Below, one piece after another: positions 30,222 to 36,254 of a stretch of 36,254 nt of DNA; position 1 is the stretch's first letter; each line of letters starts with the position of its first letter. The notes under the pieces are model-generated. The model was not told the DNA's origin, made no database searches, and saw only the letters and a program-made list of their open reading frames with translations. The translations under genes were made by a program, and so were the position numbers. The stretch covers positions 1 through 36,254 of the forward strand of contig CAZAUT010000015.1 in assembly GCA_964488535.1 (NCBI GenBank), read 5' to 3'. This stretch comes from GWB1-38-13 sp964488535. Lineage in GTDB: Bacteria > Patescibacteriota > Microgenomatia > UBA8517.

Positions 30222-30269
30222 AATCGGCCGTAGTTTAAATAACATTCACATTCAAAGTCAAGAAGGAAA

Positions 30270-30308
30270 CTCTTGCATACTGCATGCAACTTGCTACATA
30301 CTACATAC
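30270..30308 (+). repeat. Short array before pgk
   Basis: GCATACTGCATGCAACTTGC, then TACATACTACATACATG, in roughly 7-9 bp steps. It runs up to the pgk ATG and gives in-frame codons upstream of it that are unlikely to be translated. Confidence 0.5.
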
Positions 30309-31277
30309 ATGACTGATTTATCAACGATTGAACAAGTTGATGTTGGTGGGAAGAATGTTTTGGTTTGCGGGGATTTTAATGTTGACGACGATAGGAACCC
30401 GAGAGCCAGTGCTATTCGGGAAATTGTTGAATACCTTCATAAAAATAGCGCAGCAAAAATTAAAGTGATTGGGCACACAGAAACAGATTATGACCTTGCG
30501 GGGAAGTTAAAATCCGAATTTCCGAATGTTGAATTTGATTCAGGTTTACGGAAAAATCCCGGGGAAAAAACAAACGATTGGGGGTTTGCGAAAAGTTTAG
30601 CAGAGGGGTGGAGTGTGTTTGTTAATGAAAGGTTTTCTGTTTCGCATCGTAATCACGCATCGATAGTAAATCTGCCAAAAGTTATAAAGCAAAACGGGGG
30701 AGAAGTATGTATTGGACCAAGATTTGCAGCTGAAATTGAGAATTTAAGCAAGGTTATTGATAACCCCAATCCTTCGACAAGCTCAGGACGTAGAACGCCC
30801 GTTATTATGGTAATAAGTGGTGTAAAAGAGGACAAATTGTCCTATGTTGAATCCTTTGCTAAATTTGCCGATAAGATGCTCATAGGTGGCCGTCTTCCAG
30901 AGTTTATACATAATACAAAATACATAATACATAATACAAAAGTTGTTGTGGCAGATTTAATTGCCGATAAAGAAGACATAACCATTCACTCCATCGAAAA
31001 ATTTGAAAAAGAAATCGCAGAAGCGGGAACGATAGTTGTCTCCGGACCTTTGGGAAAATTTGAAGATCCGGGCCATAGACAGGGAACGGATAGGGTTTTC
31101 CGGGCGGTAGTTAACAATAAAAATGCATTTAAAGTGGCAGGGGGAGGGGATACAGAACAAGCGATAAAAATATTGGGAATGGAGGATGAGTGGGATTGGG
31201 TAAGTGTTGGCGGTGGCGCAATGCTGGAGTTTTTGGCTAAAGGAACCCTACCTGGAATTGAAGCACTTCTTGACTAA
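30309..31277 (+). CDS. pgk: Short divergent phosphoglycerate kinase with repeat insertions
   Basis: The protein has 322 aa against a usual 390-420. It would transfer phosphate from 1,3-bisphosphoglycerate to ADP. Family landmarks are VNERFSVSHRNHASIV, SGVKEDKL (for GGAKVSDK), ADKMLIGG, SGPLGKFEDPGHRQGT, VAGGGDTEQAI and SVGGGAMLEFLAKGTLPGIEAL. The usual N-terminal RVDFNVP reads CGDFNVD, and HLGRP reads IGHTE, so substrate-binding positions differ and activity is not certain. PSTSSGR (from a dispersed repeat) and IHNTKYIIHNTK (from an AT-rich array) are in-frame additions at surface positions. The start at 30309 (MTDLST) excludes the upstream array. Confidence 0.82.
   Translation: MTDLSTIEQVDVGGKNVLVCGDFNVDDDRNPRASAIREIVEYLHKNSAAKIKVIGHTETDYDLAGKLKSEFPNVEFDSGLRKNPGEKTNDWGFAKSLAEGWSVFVNERFSVSHRNHASIVNLPKVIKQNGGEVCIGPRFAAEIENLSKVIDNPNPSTSSGRRTPVIMVISGVKEDKLSYVESFAKFADKMLIGGRLPEFIHNTKYIIHNTKVVVADLIADKEDITIHSIEKFEKEIAEAGTIVVSGPLGKFEDPGHRQGTDRVFRAVVNNKNAFKVAGGGDTEQAIKILGMEDEWDWVSVGGGAMLEFLAKGTLPGIEALLD
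30771..30790 (+). repeat. Dispersed 20-bp repeat inside pgk
   Basis: TCCTTCGACAAGCTCAGGAC is translated PSTSSGR. It shares its outer halves with the copy in the tRNA-Asn intron (24239-24258). It adds residues between the NP and RTPV strands of pgk. Confidence 0.7.
30906..30941 (+). repeat. ATACATAATAC array inside pgk
   Basis: ATACATAATACAAAATAC and ATAATACATAATACAAAAG repeat with an 8-9 bp period. It is translated IHNTKYIIHNTK. The inverse-strand equivalent (FIIHNTRYII) occurs in the DUF6580-like gene. Confidence 0.7.
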
Positions 31278-31295
31278 ATACTACTACTACTACAC

Positions 31296-31317
31296 TTCTT
31301 CTAGAAGAATGGGGGTG
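31296..31317 (+). promoter_or_regulatory. Perfect palindrome plus Shine-Dalgarno before the gene at 31325
   Basis: TTCTTCTAGAAGAA (31296-31309) is a perfect 14-bp inverted repeat, preceded by a CTACTACTACTAC run. GGGGGTG (31311-31317) ends 7 nt before the ATG at 31325. The palindrome could be a repressor operator or an RNA hairpin next to the ribosome-binding site. Confidence 0.45.
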
Positions 31318-31324
31318 AATGGTT

Positions 31325-31912
31325 ATGGCGGATGAAATTATAGATAACAATTCTATCATTGAGAATAAAGAACTTAATTTATATCCGGATGTAGCTGAAG
31401 TGTTAACAAAATTAAGAGAGGGTGAAGATGAATATGTGTCGGCGGTAAATGCTCAGTTGGCTTTACTCGTAGCATTAAACAGGGGAGCTTCAAAGGAAGA
31501 AGTAGAGCATATTTATAATCAATCTTTTGAGGAGGAATTGAATCGGAGGAAGAGTAGCAGAGCAATAGGTATTAGTACAACGATAACGGGAGGGGTAACG
31601 GGAGGTACCCTTACTAAAGATTCGGAGAATGGTACCACTTTTGAAGTTCCACAACACTTCACATTTTATGGACAAGCATTTGGACGAATATCCGAGAAAT
31701 TGGGCATTTCTGTTGTTGAGGGATCGGCAAGAAACAATGAAGAAGATAATTTCGGTGGTCGCACGGAAATGGAGACGTGGTCTGGTAAAACAGACAACGG
31801 AAAACTCCTTTCATTAAATGTTCAACATCAGACGGCAAGAGACGGCCAGAACCTTCGTTGGGTAAGAAGTTTTTCAATTAGAAATTCGGGAGTGGAAGCG
31901 GTGCCGGAATAA
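31325..31912 (+). CDS. Hypothetical cytoplasmic protein
   Basis: The protein has 195 aa from the ATG at 31325, chosen for its spacing from GGGGGTG; the ATG at 31319 is too close. No signal peptide or membrane helix. The N-terminal half is acidic and helical (DVAEVLTKLREGEDEYVSAV; SKEEVEHIYNQSFEEELNRR). The C-terminal half has short strands and many Gly/Thr (TTITGGVTGGTLTKDSENGT; GRTEMETWSG; LLSLNVQHQTARDGQN). I do not recognise the family. It lies between pgk and gapA with its own palindrome. Confidence 0.6.
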   Translation: MADEIIDNNSIIENKELNLYPDVAEVLTKLREGEDEYVSAVNAQLALLVALNRGASKEEVEHIYNQSFEEELNRRKSSRAIGISTTITGGVTGGTLTKDSENGTTFEVPQHFTFYGQAFGRISEKLGISVVEGSARNNEEDNFGGRTEMETWSGKTDNGKLLSLNVQHQTARDGQNLRWVRSFSIRNSGVEAVPE

Positions 31913-31935
31913 AGAAATACCGGTTTTAAGTTTTT

Positions 31936-33072
31936 TTAAGAAGGTGTTTGTGGTTTGTTTTTCTGCAGTTGATTGCCAACAAAATCGCTTAGTACTGCGG
32001 AAGACTTTCGGTTGTATTCGGCGAGTTTTTCAAGCGGTTTTTGAAACCAGTCCAGCATATCTGGATTTTTGATTATCTTCCTGACAAGTTTTATTGCCTT
32101 CATTGGATTTTCCTCAACAAAACCTACCTTGTATTGCTTAATTATTTCCAGGTTTCCGTCTTCCTGTCCCGCAATGTGGGAAATAGCAAAAAAAGGAGTA
32201 TGTGTTGCTACTGTCTCAAACAAAAGGTTGGGCCCTGCTTTTCCGATAACAATATCGGATGCCTGCAGATACTTATGGGTATTTTCGGTGTATCCTTTTA
32301 TAATCATTTTTACGCTGTTTCCATTAGTAAAATTCTGGATTTTTTGATATACACGGAGTGTTTGATATAACCCCTTATTTTTACCGCAGATAAAAACCAC
32401 CTGCACCGTTTTTTTTGAATCAACCAAAGCGGGCAGGATTTTTAATATGTTTGCAGTTCCCTCGCTTCCGCCGATGATACATAAGGTTAAACAGTCGGGA
32501 GACAAACCTAGATGTTTCCTGACTTTTGACTTGCTGTAATTTTCCATAAACTGTTTACGGACAAACCATCCGCTTCTTATCGTCATTTTGGCAGGAGAAC
32601 CAAACTTAAGGGATCTTTTTTCCGATTCGCTGTCAAAAACGAAATTGTAGGAATTCGGCAAGACGGACAGTTTATGAAACGATCTAGGATCTGCAATAAT
32701 ATTAATTAAAGTATACGAATATTTTTTAGAAAGTTTTTCCATTACAAAATTAAATGCAAAATAGGTGTTTACAACAAACAGTGGTTTTTGTTTGGCGATG
32801 TAATCTTCAATTTTTTTTGCATACGGTCTTGTAAGATATTTTTCAACAATTCTTGATACGGAATCTATCTCGGAAATTTTGAAGGGTATTTTTGTAAGAG
32901 TCGGAAACAGAACATAAGCAATATTATAGGGTTTGACACTAATTGGGTTTGGCTCAATATAATTAAAGTAAATTTTATACTTTTCTCCCAGCGCATTTTT
33001 TACCGCCTCCGCAATGCTTTTATGTCCCCATGTGGTTGTAAAAATGGAGACGACAGATTTTTTGGTTTTCAT
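31936..33072 (-). CDS. MGDG-synthase/MurG-like GT28 glycosyltransferase
   Basis: The protein has 378 aa with a GT-B fold. The N-terminus (TTTWGHKSIAEAVKNAL) fits the MGDG synthase N-domain (GGHxxAA-like loop, changed). The C-domain has CIIGGSEGTANILKILPAL, IIKGYTENTHKYLQASDIVIGKAGPNLLFETVAT and IAGQEDGN, typical of GT28 enzymes that transfer sugar from UDP-sugar to diacylglycerol or lipid II. A peripheral membrane enzyme making glycolipids is likely. It is antisense to the carbon-metabolism cluster. TATAAT (33086-33081) ends 8 nt before the ATG, again implying a leaderless mRNA. Confidence 0.85.
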   Translation of the reverse strand: MKTKKSVVSIFTTTWGHKSIAEAVKNALGEKYKIYFNYIEPNPISVKPYNIAYVLFPTLTKIPFKISEIDSVSRIVEKYLTRPYAKKIEDYIAKQKPLFVVNTYFAFNFVMEKLSKKYSYTLINIIADPRSFHKLSVLPNSYNFVFDSESEKRSLKFGSPAKMTIRSGWFVRKQFMENYSKSKVRKHLGLSPDCLTLCIIGGSEGTANILKILPALVDSKKTVQVVFICGKNKGLYQTLRVYQKIQNFTNGNSVKMIIKGYTENTHKYLQASDIVIGKAGPNLLFETVATHTPFFAISHIAGQEDGNLEIIKQYKVGFVEENPMKAIKLVRKIIKNPDMLDWFQKPLEKLAEYNRKSSAVLSDFVGNQLQKNKPQTPS

Positions 33073-33080
33073 TACATGAG

Positions 33081-33086
33081 ATTATA
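33081..33086 (-). promoter_or_regulatory. -10 box of the GT28 gene
   Basis: Perfect TATAAT, 8 nt before the ATG at 33072. It diverges from the gapA -10 box 39 bp away. Confidence 0.6.
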
Positions 33087-33124
33087 TACCAAAATTGATA
33101 TTTACTTGGACATAGATCTGGACT

Positions 33125-33130
33125 TATACT
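33125..33130 (+). promoter_or_regulatory. -10 box of gapA
   Basis: TATACT ends 6 nt before the gapA ATG at 33137. Transcription would start about at the A of the start codon. Confidence 0.6.
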
Positions 33131-33136
33131 GAATTT

Positions 33137-34255
33137 ATGGTAAAAGTTGGAATTAATGGTTTCGGAAGGATTGGACGGCTGGCATTTCGGATATGGCTTT
33201 CAAAACATTCCGGAGAGGTGGAGCTTGGTGCGATCAATACTTCGGGGAGTATGGAGGTTGATGGATGGGCGCATTTGGTGAATTACGATTCTACTTATAG
33301 AAAGTTTGAATTCGAAGTGGTTGGGGAAAAAATGAAGGATGCAAAAACCGCTACCGACGACGATCCTCTTATTGGATATCTCAAAATTGTCGGAAAGGAT
33401 TATAAAATTCCAGTGCTTGCCCAACGCGTTCCTGAAAAGATCCCATGGGGGAAATACGGTGTGGATGTGGTAATCGAGTCGACAGGTCATTTTACGAAAG
33501 AGGATGACGCGAAAAAACATGCTGTTGGTGGCGCAAAAAGAGTTATTATATCGGCTCCTGCAAAGGGGGACAATGTAAAAACATATGTATTAAGTGTTAA
33601 GGATTATAAAGGAGAGGGGGAAGTGCTCTCTAACGCCTCATGCACAACAAACTGTATTGCTCCGGTTGCTGCAATTCTTCACTCGGAATTTGGGATTGAG
33701 AAGGCACTAATGACAACCGTTCATGCCTATACCGACGACCAGAATCTTCAGGACGGATCACATAAGGATCTTAGACGTGCAAGAGGAGCAGCGGTCAACA
33801 TTGTTCCGACATCAACCGGCGCTGCAATTGCAACAACTGAGACGATACCTGAATTAAAAGGCCTTTTCGACGGGGTAGCGCTTCGGGTCCCCGTTCCGAC
33901 GGGATCTTTGGTTGATTTTTCCCTGCTTCTCAAGAAAAATGTTACTGTTGAAGCAATCAACGCAACTCTGACCAAGGCAGCAAACGAAAACGCACTTTTT
34001 AAGGGAATTTTGGCAGTTTCGAACGAGCCGTTGGTTTCATCAGACATTATCGGCAGAAGCGAATCGGCGATAGTCGATCTTGGCCTTACACAAGTAGTTG
34101 GCGGAAATTTGGTCAAAGTCTTTGCATGGTATGACAACGAATGGGGGTATGCGAATAGGCTGGTGGAGCAGGTGGTGAGGGTGGGAAATACATTGTCTGC
34201 TAATACTGCCCCCACTGACCCTATTACACTTTCTCTTAAGAAGGACGAAAAGTGA
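33137..34255 (+). CDS. gapA: Glyceraldehyde-3-phosphate dehydrogenase
   Basis: The protein has 372 aa against about 335 usual; the extra length is a C-terminal tail of about 25 residues and small loops. It oxidises glyceraldehyde 3-phosphate to 1,3-bisphosphoglycerate. GINGFGRIGRLAFR is the Rossmann motif, Cys169 lies in SNASCTTNCIAP, and His196 in TVHAYTDDQ. After beta2, the residue that is Asp in NAD enzymes is Asn34 (AINTSGS), so NADP or dual use is possible. WYDNEWGYANRLVE is conserved. It is separated from rpe only by candidate element B. Confidence 0.96.
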   Translation: MVKVGINGFGRIGRLAFRIWLSKHSGEVELGAINTSGSMEVDGWAHLVNYDSTYRKFEFEVVGEKMKDAKTATDDDPLIGYLKIVGKDYKIPVLAQRVPEKIPWGKYGVDVVIESTGHFTKEDDAKKHAVGGAKRVIISAPAKGDNVKTYVLSVKDYKGEGEVLSNASCTTNCIAPVAAILHSEFGIEKALMTTVHAYTDDQNLQDGSHKDLRRARGAAVNIVPTSTGAAIATTETIPELKGLFDGVALRVPVPTGSLVDFSLLLKKNVTVEAINATLTKAANENALFKGILAVSNEPLVSSDIIGRSESAIVDLGLTQVVGGNLVKVFAWYDNEWGYANRLVEQVVRVGNTLSANTAPTDPITLSLKKDEK

Positions 34256-34700
34256 TTAAGTGATTGAGTGATATAGTGATTAAGTTTACAAAAACTGCAT
34301 GAAGAGAGGAACCTTTCGGGATTTAAATATTTGGAAGAAGGGTTTAAATTTACTCCTGAATGTTCATAAGTTGTCAAAATCGTTTCCTCAAGATGAGAGA
34401 TTTGGTTTAACCGACCAAATTAATAGGTCGTCGAATGCTATTATTGCCTTAATTGCTGAAGCCCATGGTCGTTTCCATTATGCTGATAAATGTAGGGTAC
34501 TTTATCAAGCTAGAGGTGAATGTGAAGAAACCCAAAGCCATTTATCTGTGGCATGCGCGTTGGGATATATTGACAATGAACAGTTTAATTATTTGGATAA
34601 AGAATATGAAGGTCTTGGAATAGGAATAAACTCTTATATAATGAGTATTAAAAAGAACAAACCTTAATCGCTTATTCACTTAATCGCTTATTTTAACTTT
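34252..34700 (+). mobile_element. Candidate element B: inverted arrays around a four-helix-bundle gene
   Basis: The left arm (34252-34287) is AGTGATTA-type units repeated four times. The right arm (34665-34697) is the inverse: TTAATCGCTTATTC, then ACTTAATCGCTTA. The gene starts 12 bp after the left arm, and its TAA stop lies in the right arm. The gapA stop (34253-34255) lies in the left arm. The units differ completely from those of element A. No transposase or clear target duplication is seen. Confidence 0.55.
34299..34667 (+). CDS. S23-type four-helix-bundle protein (copy B)
   Basis: The protein has 122 aa. FRDLNIWKKGLNLLLNVHKL, FPQDERFGLTDQINRSSNAI, IALIAEAHGRFHYADKCRVL and QARGECEETQSHLSVACALG follow the family pattern well (xxLxxWxxa, FP..E.fgL..Qi.Rs). 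It is clearly a different sequence from copy A, so this is not a recent duplication. The family binds nucleic acid in the Avd context. It lies between gapA and rpe, inside inverted AGTGATTA arrays. There is no Shine-Dalgarno sequence; translation may depend on gapA read-through. Confidence 0.88.
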   Translation: MKRGTFRDLNIWKKGLNLLLNVHKLSKSFPQDERFGLTDQINRSSNAIIALIAEAHGRFHYADKCRVLYQARGECEETQSHLSVACALGYIDNEQFNYLDKEYEGLGIGINSYIMSIKKNKP

Positions 34701-34707
34701 TTAAGTA

Positions 34708-35364
34708 ATGTTGATAATCCCTGCAATAAACACATCCGATACAAATGAAGCCATAAGGCAAATAAATGCCTTGAACGACGTTATCCTGCCTCATGGATAT
34801 GACCTTGCAAGAGTGCAGATTGATATAAACGATGGGACTTTTGAAGATGTTGTGACAATTACACCCGATATACTGTCGGAGCAGGAAATAAAATTTAAAG
34901 TGGATTACCATTTAATGGTAAAAGACCCCGCCTCTTGGGTGCGAAAGTGTGTTAAGGGAGATAGAATTATCGGACAAATAGAGTACATGACTGATCAATT
35001 GTCTTTTATTAAAGAAGTAAAAGATTGGCGGCTTAAAACGGGATTTGCAGTTGATTTTGGAACCACCCTAAATCAAATTAATTATGAAGCTATGGGGCAA
35101 CTTGATATGGTTCTTTTAATGACTTATCCTGCAGGTAAGGGTGGAAAGGAATTAAGGGAAGAAGTATATGAGAAGATAGAGCGATTAAGTGATTTGAAGA
35201 GGGGAGGTAATTACACTTTCAAAATATGTCTTGACGGGGGAATTTCTGAAGATAATATTAAGAGTGTCAAACTTGCGGGTGTTGATGAGGTTGCAATGAC
35301 AAAAAGAATATTGGAGGGGGATATTGAGGAAAATTTGGAGAAGTACTATAAACTAATGTATTAA
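34708..35364 (+). CDS. rpe: Divergent ribulose-phosphate 3-epimerase
   Basis: The protein has 218 aa, the RPE length, with a TIM-barrel order. It would interconvert ribulose 5-phosphate and xylulose 5-phosphate. VQIDINDGTFEDVVTI corresponds to the metal-binding D-x-x-D-G motif (usually DVMDGHFVP), YHLMVKDPASW to HLMV..P, ICLDGGISEDNIKSVKLAGV to the second catalytic Asp and phosphate-binding loop. The usual MSVNPGFGGQ reads LMTYPAGKGGK. Function is probable with rpiB nearby, but the divergence leaves room for another phosphosugar barrel enzyme. Confidence 0.75.
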   Translation: MLIIPAINTSDTNEAIRQINALNDVILPHGYDLARVQIDINDGTFEDVVTITPDILSEQEIKFKVDYHLMVKDPASWVRKCVKGDRIIGQIEYMTDQLSFIKEVKDWRLKTGFAVDFGTTLNQINYEAMGQLDMVLLMTYPAGKGGKELREEVYEKIERLSDLKRGGNYTFKICLDGGISEDNIKSVKLAGVDEVAMTKRILEGDIEENLEKYYKLMY

Positions 35365-35369
35365 CAGAA

Positions 35370-35505
35370 TAAAATTCTAAGCACGAATATCGAAACTCTA
35401 AACAAATTTTAATTATTTAAAATAGAATGCCTTAAACATTTGGGTAATTGTAATTTATAATTTGGATATTGTTTAGGATTTAGAGCTTCGGATTTCGAAT
35501 TTATT
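35370..35505. repeat. Palindromic array between rpe and the LOG gene
   Basis: The left arm carries AATTCTAAGCACGAATATCG, AAACTCTAAACAAATTTTAA. The inverse of the right arm reads AATTCGAAATCCGAAGC, TCTAAATCCTAAACAATATCC. The shared units are AAACTCTAAAC and AAATTC. The centre is near 35430. No gene inside. Confidence 0.65.
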
Positions 35506-35514
35506 TTCTAAGGT

Positions 35515-36144
35515 ATGGATGATCATTTACCAAGACCTTTAATTAAAAACATTGCCTTTTTTGGCGATGCCGACGTGCCTAAAGACAGTAGAATTTATAA
35601 AGACGCATTTGATATAGCAGCTATTGTGGCAAAAGAGGGCTATACAATTGTCAACGGCGGAGGACCGGGAGTGATGGATGCTTCAACTAAAGGTGCGGAA
35701 AAAGCAGGCGGAGAGACGCTGACGGTCACTTTCTATCCCAAAAACGCAACGGGTTTTGAGGGGAGATATGTGGGGAACATTCCCGACGTTGAAATAAAAA
35801 CAACGAATTACATTGAGAGAATGTATAAACTTATTGAACATGCGGATCTTTACATCATCTTTAGTGGGGGAACGGGGACGATAAGCGAACTGGGAACTGC
35901 GTGGGTTTTAGCAAAACTTTATTACGGACATCACAAACCGTTTATATTGTTTGGTAGTTTTTGGGGAGAAATCATAGATTGTGTTAAGAAAAACCTTAGT
36001 ATCAGCAAGGAAGAACTGGATGTTTTCGAGATAGTTGAGAAAAAAGAAGATATCCTTCCTGCAATAGAAAAGTTTGAGTCGAAACTGAAAAAGATTGACC
36101 ATTCTAAGTGTAAGATATGTTCAGAGCATGCATTTATGACTTAA
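35515..36144 (+). CDS. LOG-family (lysine-decarboxylase-like) nucleotide phosphoribohydrolase
   Basis: The protein has 209 aa. IVNGGGPGVMDASTKGAEKA and IIFSGGTGTISELGTAW match the two signatures of the LOG fold (GGGxGxM and PGGxGTxxE); the Pro is replaced by Ser. LOG proteins cleave AMP-like 5'-monophosphates to base and ribose 5-phosphate; many bacterial homologues are wrongly named lysine decarboxylases. That product would feed rpiB/rpe in the same cluster, an inference from position. A C-terminal CKIC motif (HSKCKICSEH) might bind metal. TATTTT lies 8 nt before the ATG; there is no Shine-Dalgarno sequence. Confidence 0.85.
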   Translation: MDDHLPRPLIKNIAFFGDADVPKDSRIYKDAFDIAAIVAKEGYTIVNGGGPGVMDASTKGAEKAGGETLTVTFYPKNATGFEGRYVGNIPDVEIKTTNYIERMYKLIEHADLYIIFSGGTGTISELGTAWVLAKLYYGHHKPFILFGSFWGEIIDCVKKNLSISKEELDVFEIVEKKEDILPAIEKFESKLKKIDHSKCKICSEHAFMT

Positions 36145-36254
36145 CGAGTTTTTGTGGGAAGACTCACAAACTACCCCTATAACTTAAAAAAGAAAGGGAT
36201 GCAAAAGATCAGATACATATTCGACATTAAAGTATCTGAGAAGAATCGTTAATC
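36145..36254 (+). other. Window end, no gene seen
   Basis: AGTTTTTGTG and CACAAACT (36147-36171) could form a bulged hairpin after the LOG gene. The remaining bases are AT-rich with no supportable gene. Confidence 0.3.

Noticed and set aside
33748..34377. Long minus-strand frame opposite gapA
   Set aside because: Antisense shadow of gapA; gapA motifs are complete on the plus strand.
28941..34700. A diversity-generating retroelement with the four-helix-bundle genes as Avd
   Set aside because: No reverse transcriptase, template repeat or C-type-lectin target gene is visible in the window.

Overview
The window looks like a chromosomal piece of a Candidate Phyla Radiation (Patescibacteria) bacterium, probably Microgenomates or a neighbouring lineage. 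This is inferred from content, not from a marker tree. The supporting signs are small dense genes, many lineage-type hypothetical membrane and secreted proteins, stand-alone S23-type four-helix-bundle genes, a group I intron in a tRNA gene, short AT-rich repeat arrays between and inside genes, and many start codons only 6-11 nt behind a -10 box (leaderless mRNAs). The standard genetic code fits.

Layout. 1-1.9 kb: tRNA-Ser(CGA, partial) and tRNA-Arg(GCG) on the minus strand, then tRNA-Ser(GCU) and tRNA-Ser(GGA) on the plus strand. Each plus-strand tRNA-Ser is followed 80-85 bp later by a copy of its own 3' end. 1.9-10.7 kb: four multi-pass GT-C-type glycosyltransferase-like proteins surround dnaG and rpoD. 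10.9-13.2 kb: an RRM protein, then elongation factor P next to an EpmA-type ligase. 13.3-20.5 kb: secreted coiled-coil and C39-peptidase/TPR proteins, small conserved proteins (DUF2795-like, DUF6496-like, YggT), two orphan response regulators, a Crp/Fnr regulator, a DUF305 protein, an SDR and a Cys-rich protein. 20.6-24.4 kb: two decayed genes, a methyltransferase, a HEAT-repeat membrane protein and a tRNA-Asn(GUU) split by a 270-nt group I intron. 24.6-27.7 kb: small membrane proteins and a DUF4430/DUF6580-like pair. 28.3-36.1 kb: a loose central-carbon cluster on the plus strand (archaeal-type tpiA, rpiB, a short divergent pgk, gapA, rpe, and a LOG-family gene).

The most interesting feature is a family of short degenerate tandem arrays (about 8-12 bp units). 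Many are arranged as imperfect palindromes. Some are empty (11.4, 26.9, 28.2 and 35.4 kb). Two carry an S23-type four-helix-bundle gene at the centre (28.94-29.39 and 34.25-34.70 kb), both inside the carbon-metabolism cluster. Similar arrays have entered coding sequence in frame (pgk and the DUF6580-like gene). No transposase, integrase or reverse transcriptase is visible, so the four-helix-bundle protein is the only candidate protein partner in the window.

All family assignments come from reading motifs by eye. No database search was possible.
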